Of a stretch of 64,000 bases of DNA, positions 13,095 through 25,505 are shown piece by piece (position 1 is the first letter of the stretch; every line of letters begins with the position of its first letter). A program made the translations under genes and the position numbers. The notes beneath the pieces are model-generated. The model made no database searches. It was not told the origin of the DNA and saw only the letters and a program-made list of their open reading frames with translations. This DNA is from Owenia fusiformis (lineage: Eukaryota > Annelida > Polychaeta > Sabellida > Oweniidae). The stretch spans positions 35,397,759-35,461,758 of the forward strand of contig CAIIXF020000009.1 in the NCBI GenBank assembly GCA_903813345.2. Reading direction: 5' to 3'.

Positions 13095-13340
13095 GCAAAC
13101 TTGTTTTGACCTTTCGAAGGTCATTGAAGATTAACCCAACTTACGTTGGTGATTCCGAAAGAATTTGGTATTTTAATTAAGCAAGTTGAAAAAATACCAT
13201 TTTGACCCTTTAAAGGTCATTGAAGGTTAACCAAAGGTAAAATGTCAAATATTAAGTCAGATTTGAACTTCTGAGGGCTCGAAGATGATTCTGAAAAATT
13301 GGTCCATTTGAAGCAAGTTGAAAAAGAACTTATTTTGACA
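13095..13340. repeat. ~130-bp tandem repeat, about two copies
   Basis: The words GCAAGTTGAAAAA and TTTTGACC.TTT.AAGGTCATTGAAG recur about 131 bp apart. Each unit has a palindromic TGACC..AAGGTCA pair. A perfect X-box, GTTGCCATGGTAAC, follows at 13355-13368. Confidence 0.6.
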
Positions 13341-14008
13341 CTTTCAATATATTTGTTGCCATGGTAACATATATTGGCAGTAATGTGTTAGAACTTACAT
13401 GTGCAACATAATGCTGACAGTAACAATTTGAAGTCGGTCTAAACTATACTTGCTTTGATATTGGAAGTTTGTAAAAATTTGTAACAGACGCCGAACATCG
13501 TCCATAAAAAGTTGGAGATCATAATAAGATATATTTATTTAGGTCCAAAGCCTTCTCTATATTCCGGCTTTCAGTGATTGTTTACCGTCGCCCTGATATT
13601 CACTATTTGTAAATCATGGTGACACACGCACAGTTGTTATGGCACAATTATATGAAACACACCTTTATGTACACATTTGCAGAATATCAGCGTATATCCC
13701 GGTTCTAATCGATGGTTATATATATTTTAATTTACCGAAGTAGAATTTCATTTCAAAATTAAATGGCCTCCATCATTTTTCTGCTGAGTGAGCTGTATAA
13801 ATGGCGGATCTGTTGAGTTTGAGGTTCTTTCCGTAAAGAAATTTTGAAATATCCTGATCCAGACAAGCAACGCTTCAACTTAAATATGATTAATATTCTT
13901 ATAAATATTTATAAGAATTATTAAATAGGACTTCTAGGTACGTGTGACACTTTCTAGAGTACATACGAAATCAATGAAGTTACATCTCGAGTAAAGATAT
14001 ACAAGTAC

Positions 14009-17000
14009 CACTGTGCAAAAAAGGCTATATAGTAATAGAATATCCTGTTAACTATGCTCTAATATCAACTGTCATAGTGTGAAATATCTCCCGTATCTCC
14101 CGTGTTGTATAGACACATGCTATATCAAGATATTTGGCGGACAACTAGTATAGTTAGTACTATTTGCCACTCTACTAAATATGAACTAATATAAGCTGTG
14201 TTATATATCAAGGCTAACATATAGTATGTCTACCACTCTATCATATCTACAGAAAGGATATACTAGCCGATTCTATGAACAACAGCTTCTTCTAGCATAT
14301 ATCAGGATATACTATTAAATCAGAGTTCTAAAAACAAGAGATACGCTATACGCTAACTATACGAAATGACGTCATCACATCTTATTTCTGTAACTTATCT
14401 GGCTTATTAATGATTGCTGACTTGTTTACATTGATAATTAATCCGTTTGTTAGAGTGAATGGATTAATTTTCTACAACCGAGGGTTCTTATTTCCTTAAA
14501 AATAATTTTTGAGTTCATTTTATTTGTATACATTTAATTGTATAATGTCCCTAATGCTATGATTAACATTGTGTTAAATTTTGAATTCAATTGATCAACT
14601 CCATGGAAAGTTATTTTTTTAATTATTGAGTTTTCCTCTCAATCGGTTTTACTCTGCAGATTGTTGACACCTGAAAAGAAAAGCTATTTAATGTTAAAAA
14701 CAGTTCAGTAATCTCAAACAATTTGTTTAAAATATCAGAGATAAACACTAGATTAGTCTTTGCGATAAACCTGTTTCTATTTAGAATTTCACCATGACAA
14801 ATTTACATTGATAATTAATCCGTTTGTTAGAGTTTATAACACATCTCATTGGCGCATTTAGAGATGCAAGTAAATTGCATGGAACTTAATACTTCATAAT
14901 TCATGTTCTATGTTATCTAGATTATCTGAGATAAACATCAGATTGGTCTCAGTAATACATTTGTTTTTATTTTACACTGTAATATTGATCAGTAATTGGG
15001 AAATTCCATTAATGCATATTATTGTAGAATGATGCATACCATTGTAAATGTCATTTTATACTGTAATATTGAGCGAGCAGTAATTGGGAAAATCAATTAA
15101 TGCAAACTATTGTAGAATGATGCATACCATTAAAATGTCATTTTATACAATAATATTGAGTAATAATTGGGATATTCAATCAGTGCTTACTATTGTTGAA
15201 ATGATGCACACCATTGTAAATGTCAAGTTACACTGAATATTGAGCAGTAATTGGGATTCGGGATATTGAATCAATGCATACTATTGTAGAATGATGCATA
15301 CCATTGTAAATGTCATATATTCTGTAATATTGAGCAGTAATCGGGAAATGATGTAAATAACATCTTGAGACATGTCAGAGCAAAATGCTAAAATAAATGT
15401 TTAATCCCTAATTATTCAATTTCAGTGGAATGAGAAAAACTAATCCGTTTACTAAAGTTAATGGATTAATTTCTACAACTGACGATTCAAAGTTCCAATA
15501 AAAATAATTTGCAAATGAATTTTTTAAAATAAATTTGATGGCATAATGTCCCCAACGCTATGATAAACATTGTGTTAAATTTTGAAATAAATCCATCAAC
15601 TCTGTGGAAAGTTACTGTTTTAATATTAATAAATTTTCTTCTCGGTTTTACATGTACTACATTGTTTCTCTTTCACATTGAGTTTTATATTAATCCATTT
15701 GTTAGAGTTTATGCATTAATTTAATGTCACAATTAGAGATACAAGAACAAGCGCATGAAACATAATACTTCATAATTCATGTTCTATGTTATCTAGATTA
15801 TCTGAGATAAACATCAGATTGGTCTCAGTAATACATTTGTTTCTATTTTACACTGTAATATTGATCAGTAATTGGGGTATTCCATTAATGCATTCTATTG
15901 TAGAAATGTATACCATCGTAAATGTCATTTTATACTGTAATATTGAGCAGTAATTGGGATTCGGGATATTGAATCAATGCATACTATTGTAGAATGATGC
16001 ATACCATTGTAAATGTCATATATTCTGTAATATTGAGTAGTATTGGGAAATGATGTAAATAACATCTTGAGACATGTCAGAGCAAAATGCTAACATAAAT
16101 GTTTAATCCCTAATTATTAAATTTCAGTGTAATGAGTTTTGAAAACTAATCCGTTTATTAAAGTTAATGGATTAATTTCTACAACTGACGGTTCTAAGTT
16201 CCAATAAACATAATTTGCAAATGAATTCTTTTAAATAAATTTGATGGCATAATGTCCCCAACACTATGATAAACATTGTGTCAAATTTTGAATTAAATCC
16301 ACCAATTCTGTGGAAAGATACTATTTTAATGAGTGAGTTTTCCACTCGGTTTTACAACATTGTTTCACCTTCAGATCGAGTTTACATTAGAGAACAGAGG
16401 CTCCATATTACACAGATACAACCTACAATCTGTATGCCCTTTGTTTAACAACGTGTATTCTCTTATATTTCACAATTCATGTTTTCTGTTATCTATTATA
16501 TCTGCTGTATTATAAATGTTAAAAAAATTTAGTTATCTCAAACAATGTGTTAATAAAATCTGAAAAACCACCAGATTATAGTCCCTTTGATAAAGTAGTT
16601 TCTATTTAGAAATCCACGTGACAAGTTTACATGAATCCGTTTGTTATAATTTATGGATTAATCTAATGGTACTTGTGTGGGGTACTATGATATAAAATTA
16701 TAGAAAACAGTTTTGAACAATGGAATGTAACCAATACTTATTAACTTTTGTACATATATTTTACCTCACTGAATGTTAAAATCACAAAGTTATTTATCTT
16801 AATGACAATTCACTTTATTAATAGACAACAGAGAAGGGATACCGCTTTCCCAATTTGTTTATCTAATAGCTTAAATATTTAAGTTGTGGTTAATAAGCTA
16901 GATAAGTGATTTTACTTTATTAGCGCTGCAAGCAATGAGACCTGATGACGTCATTTCGTATAGTTAGAGTATCTCCTGTTTTGGGGGTCTGATTTGGGAG

Positions 17001-17361
17001 TATCTCCTGATATAAGCTGAAATAAGCTGTCTCTAGCACAGAATAGGCTGCATATCTCCTGTTGTGTATATCCAGTACTGTATGAATAGTAAGATATAGT
17101 CAGTTTTTTAAGAGTATAGACAGAAGATATTTAATATAGATAGCAAATCTCCTGATCATATCTCCATTTAAATTAGTATAATTTGGGACCTATTCTTTGA
17201 CATACCATCAAATAATTTGATATAGGTGGTATGATACTCAAATTTGTCCGTATTAAACATTTGATATCTGACTATATTTTAGGGGATTCTAAGGAGATTT
17301 GCAAACTATTTATGCAAATCTCCTGAAATAAAACAGGAGATATCGCACATTTTGCACAGTG
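14009..17361. mobile_element. 3.35-kb non-autonomous CACTG-ended DNA transposon (EnSpm/CACTA-like)
   Basis: The left end reads CACTGTGCAAAA (14009-14020) and the right end TTTTGCACAGTG (17350-17361), perfect 12-bp terminal inverted repeats. They are flanked by TAC on both sides (14006-14008 and 17362-17364), a candidate 3-bp target duplication. Long subterminal inverted repeats follow: CTAACTATACGAAATGACGT at 14355 pairs with the reverse complement near 16948-16967. Both subterminal zones are studded with TATCTCC(C/T)G words, like the transposase-binding subterminal repeats of CACTA elements. CACTG termini plus a 3-bp duplication fit that superfamily; this assignment is inference. There is no transposase frame. 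The interior is a higher-order tandem duplication (14.4-16.6 kb). Confidence 0.65.
14440..16640. repeat. Three higher-order repeat copies with a ~90-bp minisatellite inside
   Basis: Blocks starting with TAATCCGTTTGTTAGAGT-like text at 14440, 15442 and 16149 are followed in each copy by CTATGAT.AACATTGTGT.AAATTTTGAA and a TTTTCCTCTC.. stretch. Copies one and two also contain a minisatellite with ~80-95-bp units (14965-15350 and 15848-16050), each carrying CTGTAATATTGA.CAGTAATTGGG and ATGATGCATACCATTGTAAA. The whole lies inside the CACTG-ended element. Confidence 0.75.
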
Positions 17362-17364
17362 TAC

Positions 17365-17985
17365 ATGTACACGAAAATATTAATAAAGAAAAACAAAACA
17401 AGCATGACATTTAATTACTCGAAAAATAAAACAACAAAATAATCAAAAATGATATCACCCGCACTTACAAACAAACAAGAGTGATGAACTTTTTATACTA
17501 ATCTCGTATGGAAACATATGCAGACACCATTGGTATCTCTGAGGCCAGACTCAAAAACGAAAGATGCAATCCAACTATCAACGTTAAAAATAGACGTACG
17601 AAAACTTGCAATTAATAATTGGAAGAAAAAACATGTTTACAAGCAGCAACGACTCAAACCAACATAGATGTAAACATTTGAAATAATAAAGAAATGAAAA
17701 AAAGATTTTTGATGCCTCTGTAGCAGTGAATTCCTGATTTAGAACTGCTGAAGATGCATGATCAAATCAAAAACACCTTATGACAACAGAGGAGCCGGGC
17801 TAACCTTGTTTTGACTGAACACACACACGTGTTGAAACAAGCAAGCTACAGTGTAACAGGCCACATGTTAACATAATCGGAGCTGAGAAACTAAACAAAT
17901 ACGTCATGTACTTTCGATAATTCAAGATTTTAACCCAATGCCAGTTCAAGAAGACCAAGTACTCAATATCAGGCATTGAGAAAAA
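17365..17985. other. Intergenic DNA, no gene seen
   Basis: AT-rich sequence between the CACTG element and the LINE tail. A 76-codon minus-strand frame (17800-18030) overlaps the LINE tail and has no domain signature. Confidence 0.4.
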
Positions 17986-18772
17986 CAAGATTTCAAGATT
18001 CAAGATTTTATTGTGTTTCAAACCAAACACTTGGTTTCCTCACAAAATCAATTACAAGACATTTACATATAATTATACAATTAAAAAAACATGCATTGTT
18101 TCACAAATACTATCATACAATCTAATTTTTTCCTTTTTCAAATAGCTCCCGACGCTGATTAAAAAGTTTATTTATAAAATGTATCAATTCGTTAACAATT
18201 TCAAAATTATCAGAAGTCATTAAAAAGTTATATTTTTCTTCATCCGACATATTATCAAATGTGTCAATACAACTTAGTTATTTAAAAAAATCAAATCTAC
18301 ATTTTTTATAGCCATCACACACAAGAAGAAAATGTTTTTCATCCTCTACTTCCCCCTTATTGCAAATCTGACAAATTCTTTCATTTATTTCAAGTCGATG
18401 CTGTTTAGTGCCATCTTTTTTCTTTTTCTCGTGTCTCCCTGTTTCAATTCTTAAATTATGGTTTGCTAATCTAAACCTGGCCATTTTAAAAATTAACATT
18501 TTGTTCACGCTTAATGTTAAATATCTTTCCAGATTGTAATCAATTTTTATATAATTTCCAAGTTTTCTATTTTCCCTTATGGCTCTATCATTATGTTCTA
18601 TATATTTTCTTTGCATTTCAAGTTTAATTGCTTTTAGTAATCGTTTTATTCCAAACGTACTCTTATTTTCAAAGACATGTTGAAAATGAAAGTACTTTAA
18701 TATGCATTCCATATGTTTGACATATATGTTATTTTTATCCCGAAATTGACAATAAAGGAACGAAACATCAAT
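17986..18772 (-). pseudogene. 5'-truncated LINE (non-LTR retrotransposon) 3' end with premature stop
   Basis: On the minus strand an open frame from 18772 to the stop at 18280-18278 encodes the C terminus of a non-LTR retrotransposon polymerase. It includes a zinc-knuckle-like CQIC...H..C cluster (C-x2-C-x9-H-x4-C) followed by VEDEKHFLLVC, a signature common after the RT domain. Past that in-frame TAA the same frame stays open for about 51 codons to a TAG at 18124-18122, in keeping with a point nonsense mutation in a longer ORF. The 3' untranslated part ends with AATAAAATCTTGAATCTTG and short ATCTTGAA repeats at 18012-17986, a typical LINE tail. The RT core and endonuclease are missing, so it is a dead 5'-truncated insertion. 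The subfamily is not assigned. Confidence 0.8.
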
Positions 18773-18775
18773 TTA

Positions 18776-19362
18776 CTTTGACCGTGTAACCCTCTATCTT
18801 TGAAATAGCCAACTATGAAGCTATGATGAAACTTCTCATATTGGCATTGAAAGATGGTAACATTGTAACTAAAACATGATATAATGTTAACTTTAAATAC
18901 CTAAAGACTTTTCCTAATAACATTTCTACTTCAAGCTATATAGTCAATGAATAAATAATGACATTTGCATTTGCAGGTAGATAAAATAAGAGCGTTTGAT
19001 AAACCAAGCTACCACCAGATATTCATCGCATTTTCTTTCTTGCAAGAAACAATCCCTGAATTACTATGGTAACCACCGTGATGGGCATAAATAAGTAGAG
19101 TAAATACCCAGGATTCATAGATGAACTTATTTTCATGTAAAGATGAAGCTCTAAGTTCAGGGTGAATCTTCCTGTAAAGATGGACCTCTTTGGGTCGTCT
19201 TATCATGAAGAGAGATTCATAGTATTGTCTTGATATGTTTCGTAGCTATTTTTTGTCCTCTCCCTTTGTCATTATTGCCTCGTTATGTTATGTAACATGT
19301 TTTAGCCATGTCCAGTTCACTGGTCAGTATCAAGCGAAGGTAACGGTCGTAACCTTCGCATC
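18776..19362. other. Intergenic DNA, no gene seen
   Basis: Nothing recognisable up to about 19300. From 19325 on, the words AAGGTAACGG and AACCTTCGCATCTAA match, in reverse complement, the repeat copy at 28226-28260. Confidence 0.4.
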
Positions 19363-19365
19363 TAA

Positions 19366-19858
19366 CACCCCAGTCACATTTGTCGTACGGAGGCCGTGCG
19401 TCGACCGCAGATCAATTAAATCAGTGTATTTCTGCGGCGAGCGTAGGAAAATTACGCTCGCCTTGCGGACTCCGTACGGCGTATCCAGTTTTTACAGGCC
19501 GCAGGGTCGCCGTAGAAATTATAACTCGGAGTTATAATATTTATTCATTTCTGAGGTCCCCGCAGAAATCAACTGGCTCAACAAGATTGAATCATTATTT
19601 GTCTAAGTATGTTTCACGATCACTTTTCATTTGATATTACATCCTAGCACTATGAATAACATTTATAAATTGTCCCGATGTAAATAAAATGAAAAAAGTA
19701 TTATTTATCAACAGAAATTCAAAATTCACCGTGCGGCTGCCGTGAGAAATGTGACTGCAAAAGTATTAGAGCCAAGAAATTCCACGGCGAACGTAGAAAT
19801 GTTACTGGCCGCAGAAATGATAGACCGCAAGGTCGCCGTAGGAAATGTGACTGGGGTT
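19366..19858 (+). mobile_element. ~493-bp MITE, TAA target duplication, copy 1
   Basis: The element starts CACCCCAGTCACATTT and ends with the near-perfect reverse complement AAATGTGACTGGGGT. TAA lies on both sides (19363-19365 and 19859-19861). Inside are repeated TTTCTGCGG, CGAGCGTAG and GGCCGCA.GGTCGCCGTA words. The second copy at 20123-20622 is in the opposite orientation. A 3-bp TWA target duplication would fit PIF/Harbinger-type elements, but no transposase is present to confirm this. Open frames across it (19235-19634) are MITE sequence, not genes. Confidence 0.85.
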
Positions 19859-19861
19859 TAA

Positions 19862-20122
19862 GATGTCCAGTTACTGCGTATTGAAAACTAACATGACCGT
19901 TACCGTATCATACATTTCCCGTTACCTTCCCTTAAGCGACGGGGGATATTGTTGAACTGTGGCACCCACGTATGTTATATGAACAAGTTATCACACTCCA
20001 GAGCCTGATTCATATAAGCCTGATTTGGTTCAAATATCAAACCATAACGTCAACTATAAAGTGTTTTGATTCGATGAAAAAACTAAAAATATCGAAATCG
20101 ACAATTACCGTCCGACATCTTA
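19862..20122. other. Spacer between the two inverted MITEs, with a dispersed repeat
   Basis: From 20008 to 20122 the sequence matches 28115-28226 in the same orientation, with shared words AAGCCTGATTTGGT, CATAACRTCAACT and ACAATTAC.GTCC, up to the MITE junction at CATCTTA. This places MITE copy 2 inside a dispersed repeat. Confidence 0.7.
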
Positions 20123-20622
20123 CACCCCAGTCACATTTCCTACGGCGACCTTGCGGTCTATCATTTCTGCGGCCAGTAACGTTTCTACACTCGCCGTGGA
20201 ATTTCTGCGCTCTCATACTTTTGCAGTCACATTTCCCACGAAGGCCGCACGCTGAATTTTGAATTTCTGTTGATAAATAATACTTTTTTCATTTTATTTA
20301 CATCGGGACAATTTGAAAATGTTATTCATAGTGCTAGGATGTAATATCAAATGAAAAGTGATCTTGAAACATTGACAAATAATGATTCAATCTTGTTGAG
20401 CCAGTTGATTTCTACGGGGACCTCAGAAATGAGCAAATATTATAACTCCGAGTTATAATTTCTACGGCGACCCTGCGGCCTGTAAAAAACTGGATACGCC
20501 GTACTATACGGAGGCCGCAAGGCGAGCGTAGTTTTCCTACGCTCGCCGCAGAAATACACCGATTTAATCGATCTGCGGTCGACGCACGGCCTCCGTACGA
20601 CAAATTTAAATGTGACTGGGTG
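20123..20622 (-). mobile_element. ~500-bp MITE, TTA target duplication, copy 2 (inverted)
   Basis: Same family as 19366-19858, in reverse. It starts CACCCCAGTCACATTT and ends GTGACTGGGTG, with TTA on both sides (20120-20122 and 20623-20625). It matches the reverse complement of copy 1 over nearly its whole length, differing by scattered substitutions and small indels. The target CATC-TTA-GAT is the same target copy 1 used, read from the other strand. Confidence 0.85.
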
Positions 20623-20625
20623 TTA

Positions 20626-23007
20626 GATCATATGACGTATGATCTGGTGATATGTAGAAAGTTCCACGTTTCGCTCCAAGAATGAATATTAATATTATTT
20701 AAAAATTTAATCCCGCTGACACCATCTTTTATGAATGCAAAGTGTAAATATGTATGCCCAAGCGGTAAGGGGAGAAGAAGCAAAAATGGTGACAGAACAC
20801 AGCAAGAAAAACCTAAGAGAAAACCAGTCTTGAGGAAAACAAACCCCAACCATCCCAAATCAGACACTGACAGACAAAACCCAATCCCAAAGTCCACAAG
20901 GGTATCAAAGGGTTAACATTCATCCGCAAATCCGACACCACAATCCATAAAACACAATATTTTACAAAGGTCACGATTACAATTTCTTAATCATAAATGC
21001 CATAGCCGCAATCCACCTAAAAAGGTGCCAAATGAAAAAGTGAGTTCGGGGCCAATTTTATACAATTACAATTCAACAGTATTTTGTTCATGCCCTGGTA
21101 TATCTAATGAGCTGTGACACGAAATGAATATTGCTATCCAAATAAACCATTCGAGAGAATCTAGAGAATCTATTACTACAAAATTATAGGTGGCAGCATA
21201 GACTGGTGTCAAAGGGGAGCGATTATATCATCTTATCTTTCTTTTCTAATTTAAACTGGTAAGACTTAGATGGAAGACTATAACTATGATCACGATGATG
21301 TATCAATGGCTCATCAAAGAATGATGGCTCAATCGATCAAAATGTAGTATCGTGAGGAAGCGTGTCCAATGCCATTATATAGCTGACACATCTAACAAAT
21401 GCGAAAATTGAATGGGTCCAGAAAATAATGGTAACATTTCAAGTCAAAATCACGATCATCATAAGATTGAAATATCCCAGATGCGAGTAGAAATAATCTT
21501 GATTTACGTGATTAAAAATTCACAATTCAGTCAAACTGATGTCATATTTGGAATATACATGTAAAATTTCATTTAGAAATGTGGTTTTGAAAAGAGTTAA
21601 TCAACTTTGAAAATTTAATTTTCTTTGAAAATGTGATTTCTAGGTCGGGGAGATTCCCCATAGACCCCAACTTGTGTTGGGCAGATAATATTTTCTTTTA
21701 CTTGACATATTTTAATTTGTATAACTCTCAGATACATTAGGGTAATATGATAAGTGAACCACTAAAACTGATGCATATTCAAGTTTAAGGGAATTTTGTA
21801 ATACTCTGCCATGTTACTTCCCCCGAATCAGCCACCTGGTGGCGAAACTGGTAACTACCTACTCGCATCTGAGTACGTAATTGTGTTAATTTAGTTGGCC
21901 ACCCCATGGGGATTCATGTGTCGAACTCGATATGGGACTCGATAGAATCGAATGTTCATCTAAAACCTCGAATATAAAATTTTAGTGACAATAGGACCCA
22001 GATTTTTTGTGGAAGATCAGAATTCATGACAATGTACAGGACAAGCACTGAAAAATAATTTGCATACACTTGATCGCTGAATTTATAAAATGGTCAGAAT
22101 TAAAACATATTTTGTATTGCTGTAACAGCCGGTTCAATATTATTTTACAAAACAAAATTCGTCCGACCACGTAGCGTGAACACATTTGAAGAACCTGGTA
22201 CACACAAAAAGCGATATGAAACATTCCCAAAATCATTTTGTCAACAGGAAGTAAAACGATGTTAATTTTGATTGGCATACCCTTTCGAAGCGGACCATTT
22301 GATCATGTGTACCTTTAACAATTGCAAGAAATCCTTTTTGAAAATAATAGCGCAATCAACCAAAATTTAAGTCTATTTTATCCTTGCCATGTTTCAGTGT
22401 GAAATACGTGACTTCAATATTCATGATCAGACCCCGAATATTATTTTGAAAAGGATTCCTGAGATCCAATAAGTCAGTAGCTACCACTGTCAAAATATTA
22501 TTCAAGAAGTGGTCTCAGAAAAACACATCGCATGTAACCTAAGAATACTTTACAGCTATTAATAATGGAAATATATCAAATTCTCCATCATTCCAACTTG
22601 TGAGTTCTAGGATTTGAATAACATTGGTCAATCTCTCACCAAAATAAAAAAATTCTGATTTTAAATTTCAATCTAAAAATTCCATTCAAGATGAAAACAT
22701 ATATACATGTACCATTTCAACTAACAAAATGTTTATCTCAAGAAAGAAAGAAAGGGTCATAAATATAAGACTTCGAGTTGATTTATTGAAATGGTCACTT
22801 CTTTGCTCACCAGTCGTATCCCCAACTTGTTCATGTGGAAAGAAAATGGAAGATAGCAAACACTTCCTTCTTACCCGTTACAGTAGTTGACTTTGCTTCT
22901 CAAAAGAGAGCTTCGTCTTCACCCTTTCAGTTTTCAATAAATCTCTGAACTCACCGCGCTAATCAGAGTTCGTCGTCGAAATCATAACGACTTTCTATAT
23001 GGTAGTT
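20626..23007. other. Intergenic DNA, no gene seen
   Basis: Open frames up to 89 codons lack any domain. I see no tandem array, hairpin or splice-linked exon set here. Confidence 0.4.
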
Positions 23008-24011
23008 CAAACTGAAATAGTTTTGACACCTCTACCAAACTAGATTTATTTAGTTTTCTGTCAGACATTTCAAAAATATACTAAACAATACAATTAGACA
23101 AACGAAGTAACTTAAGAGAGAATCAGATATAGCGAGCAGGCGAAACAAAAAAATGTTTCAATTTTAGAATATTTTTGGCTCATGTCATTCCTTGTCATGT
23201 CTATTTTCAAAAAACCAAAAAAGTGCATACTTTATTCCAGGAAAACTAATGATTTTTACAATAATGTATTATTTTTCTATAAGAATGGTTACCATTCTTA
23301 TTATTTGGGAAAATTTAAACATTTTCACCCATTTTTTCACTTTGAATCATTAATAACTTCACCTATTTATAACATATTGTGAATCTTTTGGGAGATATTG
23401 TATTTGATATTGTAAGGAATAGATTGGTAGGTCAATTATACATGTTGCTTGTAACTTTGTCACCCCCTATAGATCAGATTCTGCCTTTAATGTATGCATT
23501 TCTAGGTAATAGGTATAGAAGAGTGTAGTCTTTATTCGCCCTGAAACACGACGGATGGCTCAGCACTACGGCTCAACCTACATGTACATGTATTGATCAT
23601 GTCAATATAGAAAAATATAGTAAAACGACTGACAACTTAGAACATAATTCGGTCGGGTTATGTCTTTCTGCGAACAAGACGAACGAGCAACAACGAGATG
23701 GACGCCAGAATGAATTTTAAATGTTCAGCTCGGAGCAAATGAGATCACGACTTGCAGTACATTCATTTTGGAATATCATGTGATTTTATATTTTTCACGG
23801 AGAGGCGGTAATATAATCTGCACCCCGTTTTAACTAGGATATATTTCATTTCCTTAATGTCGTTTCTTTGATATTTACAGCACATTATTCCTCACATAAT
23901 TAGCAAATCAATTTTCAGTCCGCTAAGGGGAGGCATCAAAAGATCAATGTCTGATAGAAAACCAAATAAATCTAGTTTGGGGGGAGGGGGTCAAAGCTAT
24001 TTCAGTTTGCT
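23008..24011. repeat. Inverted repeat pair (~70-bp arms) around ~860 bp, with a third copy at 24274
   Basis: The left arm, 23008-23075, begins CAAACTGAAATAG and contains AAACTAGATTTATTTAG and TGTCAGACAT. The right arm, 23935-24011, is its reverse complement with a G-run insertion. A third copy in the left-arm orientation lies at 24274-24345. The spacer has no recognisable coding region. This could be a MITE family or a fold-back element. Confidence 0.65.
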
Positions 24012-24433
24012 ATCTGACAAATTTCAACATTTAATTTTGTTGCAATTTCGACTCGAAATGCCTTGGAATGTTTTATAAATAAAGACTTTACCAGATGCCT
24101 TCTTCACCAAGATACATGGAATATTATGCCTATTGTTGTTGGCACACATTTTAAGAATTATAAATAACTTATAGTACTACCCCCATGAAAGTCCAAATTG
24201 AGTCGCTTAAACATGTGAAAAAGCCGCGATCAACTTTTGTTGTATTTAGTTTTGAGGGGGACGGGGGGGGGGTCCAACTCCAAACTAGATTTATTTAGCT
24301 TCCTATCAGACATTGAACTTTTGATGCCTCCCCTAAAATATACACCAAAACAACGTTAAATTACGAATATCTTTCGAACAAGAAAACGAAACATTTATCT
24401 TGCACCAAGACAGCTTTTGAATAATCGTTGCTT

Positions 24434-24640
24434 GCTATGTGTGGAGTATTGAATGATCATAAGCAAACTGGAGAAATGGTGTGATGGCATCGATATATCA
24501 AATTATCCCCGGGGACCGAATATATATTATACTCGCTATGTGTGGAGTATTGAATGATCATAGAAATGGTGTGATGGCATCGATACATCAAATTATCCCC
24601 GGGGATACCGAATATATATACTCCAACTTCACCGTATCAC
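24434..24640. repeat. Two-copy tandem duplication, ~101 bp
   Basis: GCTATGTGTGGAGTATTGAA at 24434 recurs at 24535. Both copies continue through GAAATGGTGTGATGGCATCG and AAATTATCCCCGGGGA to GAATATATAT. The second copy lacks a short segment (AGCAAACTGG...) present in the first. Confidence 0.85.
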
Positions 24641-24784
24641 GTTCGTCGTCGAAATCCCTATTTTCTGTTGGAAAGGCATTAAGGTGAAGGTGACATTTTC
24701 AAAAGATTTCCAACATGGCCGAAACAGGAAGCACATGCTCTTTAGTATATTTGTCCATCAAAATTCTTGAGATAATGATATCCC

Positions 24785-25505
24785 AATAGACTGTGGACTA
24801 CTCTGATAATTGCAACTTCCATTTTTCATGGAAGGTCACACATTCCAACATATTTCAAACAGTCTGTATGATTATGCTAGGCACTTTCTGGGTAGTTGGA
24901 CTTCATGTAGGGGTGGCAGACGGCCCTCAGGCCAATTCATACCCCCACCCTAAGAAAACCTTGGGGGTACTTTAATACCACCTGATAAAAAGAATACTAA
25001 TGCATGTCATATATTCATAGTTTTATAGTAGGCAGAGCATACCATGGTTAGTCAGTGCCAGAAATGTCCAATCTCTAACTTATATGGTTACCATGGAAAC
25101 AGTATTTATATCTCAAATTCTTCTCAATTTGACCTCCTCCAAAATATGTCCCTTAGCCCTCAAAGTGAAATATTTGCAAATTTGTTTGGATTTTGTGGCT
25201 GCAACTTTGTCAAAAGTTGTATAAATATATTCACACTAAAGCACTAAAAAGTTGATATAATGCTCCAATAAATCAATAATATCTATCAAATATAGTCACT
25301 CTCAACTACTTTTAGGGAAAAGTGGGCGTGGCACTTTTTGGAACTTGTGTAATTGTTGCAGCATTAAGTAAAAAATACATATTACACTAACAATAATTGA
25401 CATTTAATTATCATTTACTAACATTGTGTAACATTGTAATATGTTCATTATCATTATTAGATACTTAAATTATTTTATGTAAGTGTTATCATGAACTTTC
25501 CTTTT
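24785..25505 (+). repeat. Left arm of a ~0.7-kb inverted repeat
   Basis: Pairs with 28465-29203 in reverse complement over about 720 bp, with scattered mismatches and indels. Shared words include TTCATGGAAGGTCACACATT, TAGGGGTGGCAGA, GTTACCATGGAAAC, TTTGTGGCTGCAACTTTGTC and AAAAGTGGGCGTGGCACTTT. The outer edge lies near TAGACTG(T/C)GGACTA and the inner edge near AAGTGTTATCATGA. Homology stops abruptly on both sides. Confidence 0.85.

Noticed and set aside
19235-20603. Several open frames of 60-100 codons on both strands
   Set aside because: All lie in the two inverted MITE copies; the same peptide appears from each copy because the copies are repeats.
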